From assembly GCA_042095835.1 (NCBI GenBank), contig JBELML010000080.1:1-28234 (forward strand): DNA of 28,234 bases, given 5' to 3'. The position numbers and the translations under genes are program-made. Shown in pieces: positions 1-7,411 of this stretch. The stretch is from DATFKA01 sp042095835 (GTDB lineage: Bacteria > Bacteroidota > Bacteroidia > Chitinophagales > Saprospiraceae). The notes under the pieces were generated by a model. The model had not been told where the DNA came from, searched no databases, and saw only the letters and a list, made by a program, of their open reading frames with translations. Within the stretch, counting starts at the first letter, position 1. Every line of letters begins with the position of its first letter.

Positions 1-88
1 ACGGCTTCGCCTCCAATAAGTCGCAGTGTACTTATCATACTTAAATGGTTAATAGGAAATATGTCATCGTGCATGATAACGCTGGAAG

Positions 89-96
89 CAAAGATA
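89..96 (-). promoter_or_regulatory. Possible leftward promoter -7 element
   Basis: On the minus strand this reads TATCTTTG followed by CTTCC, an exact match to the Bacteroidota -7 consensus TAnnTTTG. It would drive a gene lying off the left edge of the window. I see no TTG -33 element 19-21 bases upstream, so the call rests on the -7 box alone. Confidence 0.3.
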
Positions 97-239
97 ATAA
101 ACAATAGCTTTCCGTGAACTTATGATAAGGAATTCTAATGTATTTTTATTCTACTTATGCTTTACTTTGTGAGAGGTATTCGTAACGAGTGGAGATTAAG
201 GATTTTTATTCAAAAAAGAAAAGGACGCAGCGTATTTTT

Positions 240-247
240 TACCTTTG
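240..247 (+). promoter_or_regulatory. Probable promoter -7 element upstream of the glycosyltransferase
   Basis: TACCTTTG followed by CCGCC fits the Bacteroidota -7 consensus TAnnTTTG exactly, including the following C-rich start region. No clear TTG -33 element is visible. Transcription would begin near 253, giving the glycosyltransferase gene at 481 a leader of about 230 bases that contains the hairpin element at 327-425. It is the best rightward promoter candidate in the first 480 bases. Confidence 0.4.
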
Positions 248-326
248 CCGCCACAAGAACGATCAGATACTTGTTTTAAGTATGAAGCTGTTTAAAGTTT
301 CCTTGTTGGGCTATCAAAGGCTACTC

Positions 327-425
327 TTCGTTAAAAAGCCTCATCTATGCTGCTGCTCCGCTGAAGCTTCGGCGGCATGCGGAATGCATAGCTTGCATTT
401 TTTGCCTAGATTAGTCTCAAAATAC
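327..425 (+). repeat. Hairpin-rich intergenic element, copy A
   Basis: Ordered blocks are TTCGTTAAAAAGC (327-339), a stem-loop CCGCTGAAGCTTCGGCGG (358-375), a stem-loop ATGC-ggaat-GCAT (377-389), TTTTTTGCCT (398-407), 11 bases, then AAAATAC (419-425). The same order of blocks appears on the opposite strand at 4735-4824. The flanking blocks are identical, while both stems differ in sequence yet remain base-paired. It is not a plausible coding region. I read it as a dispersed structured intergenic element, possibly transcribed as part of the leader of the gene at 481. Confidence 0.55.
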
Positions 426-480
426 TGTTTTCTCGCCTGCAACAGAAAACCTTACACAACTTCTATATAAAAATAGATTA

Positions 481-1623
481 ATGCCTGATCCTGCTAAGAA
501 ATTGTTAATCGTAATCAATACCGATTGGTTTTTGGTTTCTCATCAACTGCCAATCGTCAAAGGGGCTATAGCCGCTGGCTTTCAGGTGTTTGTTGCTACG
601 CAGGCAGGTGAGCAAGTAGCGGCCATCCGAGCGACTGGAGCGCAATTTGTCAACTATACCATTAATCGGTCTGGAAACCATCCTGTACAAGAGATCAAAT
701 TGATGGTACAACTTGCTCGTATTTATCGGCAAGTACAACCAGACCTGGTCCACCTGATCACCATCAAACCCATTCTTTATGGCAGCATCGTCAGTCGACT
801 GACCAATAGGCCCACCCTCAATGCTTTAAGTGGTTTCGGATATGCCCTCAATCAGAACAAACCTACGCTGGCTAGCCGTATTATTTTCAGCTTGATGCGA
901 CTTGGCTTTCGCCGAAAGGCTATGATCTACCTCTTCCAAAACCCTTGGGATTACCAGGCTTTACTCAAGAAAGGCATTCTGAATAAAAAACATATGGTCT
1001 CCTTTGTTAACGGCTCGGGAGTTGATCTAGAACAGTTCTGCTACACGCCTCTACCCGATCAGCAAGCCCCTATTAAAATATTACTACCTGCACGACTTTT
1101 GTGGGATAAAGGCGTCAAAGAATTCAAGGAGGCTAGTGAGATGCTATACACCAAATACAAGGGTAAAATCATTTTCCAAATGATGGGCAAGGTAGACTTG
1201 GGCAATCCGGCTGCTATCACCGAAGAGGAGCTCAAGGCCATGATTATTCCTGGGTATTTTGAGTGGGTTCGTTTTCAGGCTGACGTGGTCCCCTTCTTCC
1301 AGGAGGCTACCATTATTTGCCTACCCTCTTATCATGAAGGTCGGCCAAAAGCACTCTTGGAAGCGTGTGCGATTGGTAGGGCAATTATCAGTTCAGATAT
1401 TCCTGGATGTAGAGAGTGTGTGGATCACAGCCAAAATGGCTTGCTCGTACCTGTAAAAGACGCGGAAGCCCTCGCTAATGCTATAGATCAAATTTCACAA
1501 AAGCCTTCTCTTCTACAAGCAATGGGGAAAGCGGGTAGAGTGAAAGCAGAAGCTACTTTTGGTGTGAAAGAGGTGGTAGCACAGCATATCCAATTGTATA
1601 ATCAATTACTGGACGCTCTTTAA
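481..1623 (+). CDS. Family 4 glycosyltransferase (GT-B fold)
   Basis: Predicted retaining GT4 glycosyltransferase moving a sugar from a nucleotide-sugar donor to a lipid-linked or polysaccharide acceptor at the cytoplasmic face of the membrane. The 380 residues are a usual length. The N-terminal Rossmann half starts LLIVINTDWF (8-17). An NGSGVDL segment (177-183) lies in the linker, and the donor-binding half begins with LLPARLLWDKG (201-211). The EX7E motif is intact as E286 and E294 in YHEGRPKALLE, followed by SDIPGCRE. The overall style resembles PglA/WcaL-like enzymes of O-antigen, capsule or exopolysaccharide synthesis. No other sugar genes flank it here, so donor and acceptor cannot be named. 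The start is the ATG right after an AT-rich stretch. The next gene converges on it. Confidence 0.9.
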   Translation: MPDPAKKLLIVINTDWFLVSHQLPIVKGAIAAGFQVFVATQAGEQVAAIRATGAQFVNYTINRSGNHPVQEIKLMVQLARIYRQVQPDLVHLITIKPILYGSIVSRLTNRPTLNALSGFGYALNQNKPTLASRIIFSLMRLGFRRKAMIYLFQNPWDYQALLKKGILNKKHMVSFVNGSGVDLEQFCYTPLPDQQAPIKILLPARLLWDKGVKEFKEASEMLYTKYKGKIIFQMMGKVDLGNPAAITEEELKAMIIPGYFEWVRFQADVVPFFQEATIICLPSYHEGRPKALLEACAIGRAIISSDIPGCRECVDHSQNGLLVPVKDAEALANAIDQISQKPSLLQAMGKAGRVKAEATFGVKEVVAQHIQLYNQLLDAL

Positions 1624-1679
1624 GAGGGAATTGGTAAGGAGGATTGGTAATCTCGAAGTAAATAGGTAGGAAAAAGTAG

Positions 1680-2267
1680 CTAATCTTGAAAAACCGCAGC
1701 GACATCAATAGCTAGTCCATTGATAACTTGGGATTGAATAACATCCCCTTCAATCAAAGGCTTCGTATTTACATAACTCTGGTTTTCATCTAAGCGATAC
1801 AAAAAGATGGTTTCATTAGCAGGGTCAACGATATAATACTCTAGCACTCCATTCATCTCATATAATTCAAATTTATCTCTCATCTCTCTTTTACTATTCC
1901 CTGGAGAAAGAATCTCAAATATAATTTCTGGTGCTCCTTCACAACCTTGCTTAGTTAGTTTTGCTGGGTCACAAATAATACAAATATCGGGCTGAACTAT
2001 GGTTGATCTACTTCCCTTTTGTAGAACGACATCAAAAGGTGCGGCAAAAACTTGACATCTCTTTTGATCAAGTCTATTAAGTCCATTTCCCAAATTGAGT
2101 GACAAAGTCATTGATATCCTTTGGTGTTTTAAGTTAGGAGCGGGACTTAATTCAAACACTTTTCCATCAATTAACTCTACTCGTTGAGGAAATCTCCAAG
2201 ACATATAATCCTCATAAGAGTAGTGTTGATTTAGATTCAGTTGCTTAATATCGGTGATGACATCCAT
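1680..2267 (-). CDS. Uma2 family (DUF820) PD-(D/E)XK nuclease-like protein
   Basis: The 195 residues match the Uma2/DUF820 family, a restriction-endonuclease-like fold abundant in cyanobacteria and scattered in Bacteroidota. Visible family motifs are RVELIDGKV (E31), VQPDICII (D94), PEIIFEILSPGNS (E118) and the trailing RDKFELYEMNGVLEYYIVDP. D94 and E118 would be the acidic metal ligands. K132 occupies the position at which the family carries a conserved basic residue. The gene is monocistronic, converges with the glycosyltransferase, and has a well-formed promoter 20-50 bases upstream. These genes often spread horizontally, but composition here does not stand out. The cellular role of the family is not established, and nuclease activity is inferred from the fold. 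Confidence 0.88.
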   Translation of the reverse strand: MDVITDIKQLNLNQHYSYEDYMSWRFPQRVELIDGKVFELSPAPNLKHQRISMTLSLNLGNGLNRLDQKRCQVFAAPFDVVLQKGSRSTIVQPDICIICDPAKLTKQGCEGAPEIIFEILSPGNSKREMRDKFELYEMNGVLEYYIVDPANETIFLYRLDENQSYVNTKPLIEGDVIQSQVINGLAIDVAAVFQD

Positions 2268-2287
2268 ACGCCAAACTTTAATTTACT

Positions 2288-2318
2288 CAAATATAATACA
2301 AATCGTTTCTACTTTCAA
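2288..2318 (-). promoter_or_regulatory. Promoter of the Uma2-family gene
   Basis: Read on the minus strand: TTG (2318-2316), a 20-base spacer, then TATATTTG (2295-2288). This matches the Bacteroidota two-part consensus TTG-N19-21-TAnnTTTG. The start codon at 2267 is about 20 bases downstream, so the leader would be very short. Confidence 0.55.
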
Positions 2319-2391
2319 GGACATTTCTTTGTTCAAAACAATTTTTGTGTACTACTTTATCGTTATGGGCTATAGTCACAAATATTAGATT

Positions 2392-3462
2392 ATGAAGCAA
2401 CTGTTTACTCTTTCTTTCTTGCTGCTCCCATTCTTTCTACTAGGCCAACAGCAATCGAGCCTGATGCTCAAGCAGATTATACATCGACCTATACCTGGAT
2501 TCACGAAAACAGCTCGATTGGTCAAAGCCGATACCAGAGGCGGTACTATTGACTTTGATGTGAACTACCTCGTCAATGGCGCTACTTGTACCGAGACTTA
2601 CCGACTCCAGTGGAAGTTTGACCAAGACATGAGTATATTGGCCTACCGCGACCAGTCTGTTGATTATGGTTTTGAGGTGCGCACGCAAGTTTTGAATGGC
2701 AATTGTGGAAAAATCCAACCCTGGCGCAATCCATTCGTAGTCGCCGTAGCTAATGATGTATCCTCTTCCTCTATTATCGACGAGCAAGGCTACGATGAGG
2801 TTTCTATTGCAGATGGTATCATCGGTGGTAGCGGCGCGCGTATTTTTTTCCGCAATGATGATTGGGTACGCTTTAATCAAGCCAGACAGGGATTCCTGAG
2901 AGGTCGCTTTAGTACGCGTAATGATCGCAACTCCTATGGAAAATATAGTTGGTTCAAATTCACAATTGTAGGAAATAGCAATGCCCAGGACCCCAAAGCT
3001 AGTTTCCAATACGAGATTGTTTATACCTATGACATTGTCAATCCTCCACAGTATGTCAACTATAATACCCTTACGCTTGAACGCCCCTCCATCAATAGAG
3101 GCATCGGTGGTCCAGAAGGCCGCCGAGGAATCAATATCCGTGTAGCGGGTGAGCTGGCTGCGAGTAGCGGTAAAGAGTTTCATCTAGAAGCCCACTTCGA
3201 AGATGCCCAAGGTCGCTCCCTTAAGGCAAACCCATCTATACCTCCTTTATCGGATAAGGGTGGTAATGCGGTGGTCAAAAGTGCGCCCTATTTGGTGCCA
3301 CCGAATGATTACCGCCTAGAACAAATTTCCCTTTGGATGCCCTTCGTAGGACTCAATCGTAGTCAGTTACAAAGAAATCAAGCCGTCTACGTCTATGTAG
3401 AACTGTGGATCGATGGGGAAGCTACCGCCCGATCACCGAAGGTGCTGGTGAATTGGCCGTAA
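2392..3462 (+). CDS. Secreted protein of unknown function
   Basis: I do not recognise this 356-residue protein. It has a clear Sec signal peptide: MKQ, then a long hydrophobic stretch LFTLSFLLLPFFLLG, with cleavage probably just after G18 or within Q19-Q21. The mature part alternates polar and aromatic residues in a pattern suggesting mostly beta structure. It has two cysteines that could pair (in GATCTETYRL and LNGNCGKIQP), a Gly-rich segment around INRGIGGPEGRRG, and no transmembrane segment after the signal. There is no lipobox and no C-terminal T9SS sorting domain, so a periplasmic location is more likely than cell-surface export. It stands alone, between a leftward gene and the EI24 gene 200 bases downstream, with no exact promoter consensus upstream. 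It is a real gene on the basis of length, signal peptide and codon use. Confidence 0.8.
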   Translation: MKQLFTLSFLLLPFFLLGQQQSSLMLKQIIHRPIPGFTKTARLVKADTRGGTIDFDVNYLVNGATCTETYRLQWKFDQDMSILAYRDQSVDYGFEVRTQVLNGNCGKIQPWRNPFVVAVANDVSSSSIIDEQGYDEVSIADGIIGGSGARIFFRNDDWVRFNQARQGFLRGRFSTRNDRNSYGKYSWFKFTIVGNSNAQDPKASFQYEIVYTYDIVNPPQYVNYNTLTLERPSINRGIGGPEGRRGINIRVAGELAASSGKEFHLEAHFEDAQGRSLKANPSIPPLSDKGGNAVVKSAPYLVPPNDYRLEQISLWMPFVGLNRSQLQRNQAVYVYVELWIDGEATARSPKVLVNWP

Positions 3463-3513
3463 GGGTTGGGGTTGAGGAGGTTTAGAGTTAAGAGGGTTAT
3501 GGGGTGATGGGGT
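3463..3513 (+). repeat. G-rich tract just after a stop codon
   Basis: Starting one base past the stop codon, the plus strand carries five runs of three or four G (GGG, GGGG, then after a longer gap GGG, GGGG, GGGG) separated by short T/A-rich linkers, plus a GAGGAGG. It looks like degenerate GGGTT/GAGG repeats. It could form a G-quadruplex in DNA or in the transcript end. The remaining bases to 3661 show CATTC-like short repeats (3555-3575) and no gene. Confidence 0.35.
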
Positions 3514-3661
3514 TAATAGATGTTTAGGTTCGATATTCGCTCATTACAGTCTTGACTCATTCGTTCATTCACGCATCGTCGATATTTTTTCCTTGATGGT
3601 AGAATTGTGCTTGCATAATAACTGATTGTAGTTCACTTTTGTAGGAACCATACACTACGCT

Positions 3662-4396
3662 ATGATTAAAGACATCATGAATGGCTTTTCTGCCTACCTG
3701 ACAGCTCTACAGCTGACTACAAAACACAGACTTTGGGGCTACTTTTTTGCGCCGGCCCTGATATGTATCCTATTAGGTGCAGTCATTTTTTATACTGCTT
3801 GGAATCTTTCTGCTAATGTTGGAGGCTTTTTGGAGCGTATTTATCCATTTGAGTGGGGAAGTGGAATCGTTGAAAGTGTCGGGCAGGTCTTTGGTGGTGT
3901 GCTCATCGCTGCGCTAGGTCTTATTTTATTTAAAAACCTAGTGATTGTATTGGCTTCTCCATTTATGAGTTTCCTTTCAGAAAAAGTGGAGCGTATTTTA
4001 TACGGTGGAAGCTCCCCTAAGTTTAGTTTTACGCAATTTGGGAGTGATATTGTCAGGGGTTTACGTATTGCTATTCGTTTGGTCGTACGAGAACTATTTT
4101 TCACCCTTTTGCTTATGCTATTGGGCTTATTTTTACCTTTTTTGGCCCCTGCCATTCCTATCCTCATTTTATTAGTCCAGTCCTATTATGCTGGTGCTGG
4201 TAATATTGACTTCACTTTGGAACGCTATTATAAGGTACGAAATAGTGTGCAGTTTGTACGCCAACACAAAGGTCTAGCTATCGGGAATGGCGCACCTTAT
4301 TTATTGCTCTATTTCACTGTGATTGGATTCTTATTTGCGCTTCCTTTATCGACTATTGCAGGAACTGTGGAGACGATGAAAAAACTGGATGGGTAA
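3662..4396 (+). CDS. EI24 / CysZ-like integral membrane protein
   Basis: The 244 residues fit the EI24 (PF07264) family, which includes E. coli CysZ, a sulfate permease. Hydrophobic segments lie near residues 27-48, 76-100, 143-172 and 209-230. The family-typical loop ILFKNLVIVLASPFMSFLSEKVE follows the second segment. A polar stretch around QSYYAGAGNIDFTLERY has the family pattern of a conserved Tyr-rich segment before the last membrane helix. There are no cysteine or sulfate genes nearby, so a sulfate role is unsupported, and many Bacteroidota have a single EI24 protein of unknown substrate. The last 27 codons lie inside a tandem duplication whose second copy is frameshifted, which suggests slippage or repair at this 3' end. 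Confidence 0.85.
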   Translation: MIKDIMNGFSAYLTALQLTTKHRLWGYFFAPALICILLGAVIFYTAWNLSANVGGFLERIYPFEWGSGIVESVGQVFGGVLIAALGLILFKNLVIVLASPFMSFLSEKVERILYGGSSPKFSFTQFGSDIVRGLRIAIRLVVRELFFTLLLMLLGLFLPFLAPAIPILILLVQSYYAGAGNIDFTLERYYKVRNSVQFVRQHKGLAIGNGAPYLLLYFTVIGFLFALPLSTIAGTVETMKKLDG

Positions 4397-4702
4397 GAGT
4401 TGTGGATTTTGGAACACGGATTTTGGAACACGGATTTTTAGGGATTTAGCGGATTTCACGGATTTTATAGGTTTTATAGATTTGCTGCTCTTTCTTCTAT
4501 TAAAGCATGAAAAACATCGCTACTGTGATTGGATGCTTATTTGTGCTTCCCTTTATCGACTATGGCCGGTACTGTGGAGACGATGAAAAAATTGGATAAA
4601 TAGGAGTTGTGGATTTTGGAACACGGATTTTTAGGGATTAAGCGGATTTCACGGATTTTATAGATTTTATAGATTTGCTGCTCATTCTTCTATTAAGGAA
4701 TG
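4316..4702 (+). repeat. Imperfect tandem duplication of gene tail and downstream repeats
   Basis: Copy 1 (about 4316-4508) starts ACTGTGATTGG in the last codons of the EI24 gene. Copy 2 (about 4522-4702) starts with the same bases, 206 bases later. Both run through GGAGACGATGAAAAAA, the stop region, and a run of GGATTT-containing units (GGATTTTGGAACAC, GGATTTTTAG, GGATTTAGC, GGATTTCAC, GGATTTTATA), and end near TTCTTCTATTAA. Copy 1 has one extra 14-base GGATTTTGGAACAC unit. The short-period GGATTT array is a likely substrate for the slippage or recombination that made the duplication. Confidence 0.8.
4522..4601 (+). pseudogene. Duplicated, frameshifted remnant of the EI24 gene 3' end
   Basis: Compared with 4316-4396, this stretch keeps the nucleotide sequence of the last EI24 codons but has one extra C (CTTCCC for CTTCC). 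The frame for the rest of the fragment is therefore lost. Several substitutions show that the copy is no longer under coding constraint. It has no start codon or domain of its own and is best treated as a dead fragment. Confidence 0.7.
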
Positions 4703-4734
4703 GGGCATTAATAAAGTATACAAGATTTACGCAG

Positions 4735-4824
4735 GTATTTTGCTGTTTAGTGAGGCAAAAAACGCAGACGATGCAGCGCATCCTGTCTAGCTTGTGCCTG
4801 TGGCACAAAGAGCTTTTTAACGAA
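4735..4824 (-). repeat. Hairpin-rich intergenic element, copy B (inverted)
   Basis: Read on the minus strand: TTCGTTAAAAAGC (4824-4812), a stem-loop TTGTGCC-aca-GGCACAA (4808-4792), a stem-loop GATGC-gct-GCATC (4782-4770), TTTTTTGCCT (4762-4753), 11 bases, then AAAATAC (4741-4735). Block order, flanking blocks and the 11-base spacing equal those of copy A at 327-425. The stems differ in sequence but are perfectly paired. Copy B abuts the GGATTT-repeat duplication, and no gene is seen from 4603 to 4890. Confidence 0.6.
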
Positions 4825-4890
4825 ACTGGGCGGCAAAAGAACAAGTAAAGATGTTTAATTTATTATTGACTCATTCCTAAAGCATATAAT

Positions 4891-5256
4891 ATGGAAAACA
4901 TCTCTCATCTTGCGCCTATTCTTCCTGTCAGAGACATGGACAAAGCACTTGACTTTTATAAGCGCTTAGGTTTTAAGGAAGGTTTTTTGTGGCAGGAACC
5001 CGTCACTTATGCCGTCCTGAATGTAGGCGAAAATGTGGCAGTCCACCTTTCTTTATTAGATCAGAAGCATCGAAATAGTATGGTGAAGAGTATCATCTAT
5101 CTGTTTGTACATGATGTAGATGCGATGTACCAGCGGTGTCTAGATGAACAGATCGCTATACATGTAGAGCTGGCAGACAGAGACTACAGGATGCGGGACT
5201 TTGAAATCCTTGATCCTGATGGCAACCTGTTGACCTTTGGCAAAGGGCTAGATTAA
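4891..5256 (+). CDS. VOC superfamily (glyoxalase/bleomycin-resistance fold) protein
   Basis: The 121 residues make a single vicinal-oxygen-chelate domain built of two beta-alpha-beta-beta-beta modules. Module 1 is LAPILPVRDMDKALDFYKRLGF followed by paired strands. Module 2 starts IIYLFVHDVDAMYQRCLDEQ and ends RDFEILDPDGNLLTFGK, the typical FEIxDPDGN ending whose Glu is usually a metal ligand or structural residue. The relatives include glyoxalase I, dioxygenases and bleomycin-binding proteins, and the sequence alone does not say which. The gene stands alone after a repeat-rich intergenic region and runs tail to tail with the FadH-like gene, with only three bases between the stop codons. Confidence 0.88.
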   Translation: MENISHLAPILPVRDMDKALDFYKRLGFKEGFLWQEPVTYAVLNVGENVAVHLSLLDQKHRNSMVKSIIYLFVHDVDAMYQRCLDEQIAIHVELADRDYRMRDFEILDPDGNLLTFGKGLD

Positions 5257-5259
5257 AGA

Positions 5260-7284
5260 TTATATCTCAGCGGCTAGTCTTGAGCCCTGGTCTATTGCTC
5301 TTTTGGCATCCAATTCTTTGGCTTCATCAGCTCCTCCTATTATATGTACCGTAATACCAGCTTCCTCTAGGGGCGCTTGTAGTGCGCGTTGAGGTTCTTG
5401 GCCTGCGCAGATGATGATATTATCGACTTCTAATACTTGGTAGTGACCTCCGCGCTCGATGTGTAAGCCCTGGTCATCAATTTTTAGGTACTTGACATTC
5501 CCGAACATTTCGACCTCCTTTTTCTTGAGGCTAGCGCGGTGAATCCAACCAGTGGTTTTACCGAGACGAGCCCCGACCTTGCCAGTAGAACGCTGCAATA
5601 AATAAATCGATCGTGGAGAAGCTTCTGGCTCCGCCACCTTTAGTCCACCTCCTTTATTATACGCCATATCTACGCCCCATTCCTTCATAAAAGCCTCCGT
5701 AGAAAGGGCGTGATCTTTGGGGTGGCTTAGATACTCTGCCACATCAAAACCTATACCTCCCGCTCCAATGATAGCGACCGACTTGCCCACTTCTTTTTTG
5801 TGTTTCAACACGTCCATATATCCCAATACTTTCGGATGGTCGATACCTGGCATATCAATCTGTCTTGGTAGCACACCAGTAGCCAAGATGACTTCATCGA
5901 ATCCTCCTGCTTTTAGCGATGCAGCATCGGCGCGTTGATTGAGGTGTAAATGAATACCATATTTCTCAATCATTTTATTGTAATAGCGGATAGTCTCGTG
6001 AAACTCCTCTTTCCCCGGAATTTGCTTGGCCATATTAAACTGTCCACCGATCTCTCCTGCTGCTTCAAAAATGTGCACTTCGTGTCCTCTTTCTGCCGCT
6101 ACTGTAGAAAAGCCCAAACCTGCAGGCCCTGCGCCTACTACGGCTACTTTCTTTTTCTTTTGTACAGGTGTATAGATCAACTCTGCTTCATAACATGCTC
6201 TGGGGTTCACTAGACAACTGGCTCTTTTTTGCTGAAAAGCATGATCTAGGCAAGCTTGGTTACAGCCAATACAAGTATTGATCTCGTCGGCTTTATTCTC
6301 CATCGCTTTTTGCACAAAGAAAGCATCGGCTAGCATCGGCCTAGCCATAGAGACCATATCAGCGTGGCCTTGAGCCAGGATATCTTCGGCAATGCCCGGC
6401 ATATTGATCCGGTTGGTGGTGATTAGAGGTATATTGACTTTACCCATCAAGCGCTTGGTCACCCAACTAAACCCTCCACGAGGCACCATAGTCGCAATCG
6501 TCGGCACTCGTGCTTCGTGCCAGCCAATACCAGTATTAATAATGGTGGCGCCGGCTTTCTCGATCTCTTTGGCCAAGATTTCTACTTCCTCCCAGGTGCT
6601 CCCATCATCGACTAAGTCCAGCATCGAAAGGCGATAGATGATAATAAAGTCTGGCCCTACTTTTTCTCGTACGGCCTTTACAATCTCTATAGGAAACTGG
6701 ATACGGTTTTCAAAGCTGCCACCCCATTTATCTTGACGATGGTTGGTTTTGGATACAATAAACTGATTGATCAAATAGCCCTCAGAGCCCATCACCTCTA
6801 CTCCATCGTAACCAGCCTCTCTAGCTCGTGCCGCACAATTGGCAAAAGCCTTGATGGTCCGAAGTACACCTCGATTACTTAGCGCTCTTGGCTTGAAGGG
6901 CGTTATGGGAGAGCGTATTGCAGATGGTGCTACAGCTAAAGGATGGTAGGCATAGCGTCCTGTATGTAGAATCTGCATGGCAATTTTTCCACCTTCCGCA
7001 TGGACAGCATCGGTAATAATTTTATGTTTTTTGGCTTCGGCCTGCGTGGTCAGCTTGGCTGCAAAAGGCCCTACCCATCCCTCTCTATTCGGAGCGATCC
7101 CGCCCGTGACCATCAAACCTACCTGCCCCCTTGCGCGCTCAGCAAAGTATTCGGCAAGTTTAGGGAAACCTCCTTTTTCCTCTTCAAGTCCGGTATGCAT
7201 GGAGCCCATTAATACGCGATTCTTGAGTGTAGTAAATCCTAAATCAAGCGGCTGCAATAAATGTGGATAGGGTTGATTCGACAT
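5260..7284 (-). CDS. fadH: FadH-like NADPH-dependent 2,4-dienoyl-CoA reductase
   Basis: This enzyme would reduce 2,4-dienoyl-CoA to 3-enoyl-CoA in beta-oxidation of polyunsaturated fatty acids. Residues 1-330 form an Old-Yellow-Enzyme-type FMN barrel starting LDLGFTTLKNRVLMGSMHTG. The catalytic pair of E. coli FadH (Tyr166, His252) aligns with Y170 (SEGYLINQF) and H256 (GIGWHEAR). The 4Fe-4S cysteines C338, C341, C345 and C357 keep the C-x2-C-x3-C-x11-C spacing. An FAD/NAD(P) half follows with GAGPAGLG and GAGGIGFDVAEY. The ATG at 7284 (MSNQPYPHL) matches the known FadH N-terminus better than the TTG three codons upstream. A perfect dyad lies 28-43 bases upstream. No other fatty-acid gene is adjacent. 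A related trimethylamine-dehydrogenase-like reductase is possible but less likely. Confidence 0.9.
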   Translation of the reverse strand: MSNQPYPHLLQPLDLGFTTLKNRVLMGSMHTGLEEEKGGFPKLAEYFAERARGQVGLMVTGGIAPNREGWVGPFAAKLTTQAEAKKHKIITDAVHAEGGKIAMQILHTGRYAYHPLAVAPSAIRSPITPFKPRALSNRGVLRTIKAFANCAARAREAGYDGVEVMGSEGYLINQFIVSKTNHRQDKWGGSFENRIQFPIEIVKAVREKVGPDFIIIYRLSMLDLVDDGSTWEEVEILAKEIEKAGATIINTGIGWHEARVPTIATMVPRGGFSWVTKRLMGKVNIPLITTNRINMPGIAEDILAQGHADMVSMARPMLADAFFVQKAMENKADEINTCIGCNQACLDHAFQQKRASCLVNPRACYEAELIYTPVQKKKKVAVVGAGPAGLGFSTVAAERGHEVHIFEAAGEIGGQFNMAKQIPGKEEFHETIRYYNKMIEKYGIHLHLNQRADAASLKAGGFDEVILATGVLPRQIDMPGIDHPKVLGYMDVLKHKKEVGKSVAIIGAGGIGFDVAEYLSHPKDHALSTEAFMKEWGVDMAYNKGGGLKVAEPEASPRSIYLLQRSTGKVGARLGKTTGWIHRASLKKKEVEMFGNVKYLKIDDQGLHIERGGHYQVLEVDNIIICAGQEPQRALQAPLEEAGITVHIIGGADEAKELDAKRAIDQGSRLAAEI

Positions 7285-7311
7285 GATCTTCAATTTTTAG
7301 CGCGAGCAATA

Positions 7312-7327
7312 TAGCGAAAATTCGCTA
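7312..7327. promoter_or_regulatory. Dyad, candidate operator for the fadH-like gene
   Basis: TAGCGAA-AA-TTCGCTA is a perfect 7+2+7 palindrome, 28-43 bases upstream of the fadH start codon. Size and position suit a dimeric repressor. Fatty-acid genes are often controlled by TetR-type regulators that bind such sites, but no regulator gene is next to it, so function is inference. Confidence 0.4.
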
Positions 7328-7411
7328 ATGAATCGAATAGTGCATTATAAGAATTATTAAATCGAAATCCATCCTTGAGGGGATCAACTTATTCCCTCTT
7401 TCAGCTCCTCC

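Noticed and set aside
189..470. Rightward frame of 93 codons with a GTG start
   Set aside because: The frame crosses hairpin element A, has a cysteine-rich low-likelihood composition and no recognisable domain. The promoter box at 240 would lie inside it.
1680..2267. Uma2-family gene as part of a defence or toxin system
   Set aside because: It stands alone with its own promoter and has no antitoxin, methylase or transposase neighbour.
4400..4700. GGATTT array considered as a CRISPR array
   Set aside because: Units are 9-14 bases, degenerate and without spacers. No cas genes are present.
4638..4844. Leftward frame of 68 codons over element B
   Set aside because: It consists of the repeat array and hairpin element B, and its codons have no protein-like pattern.
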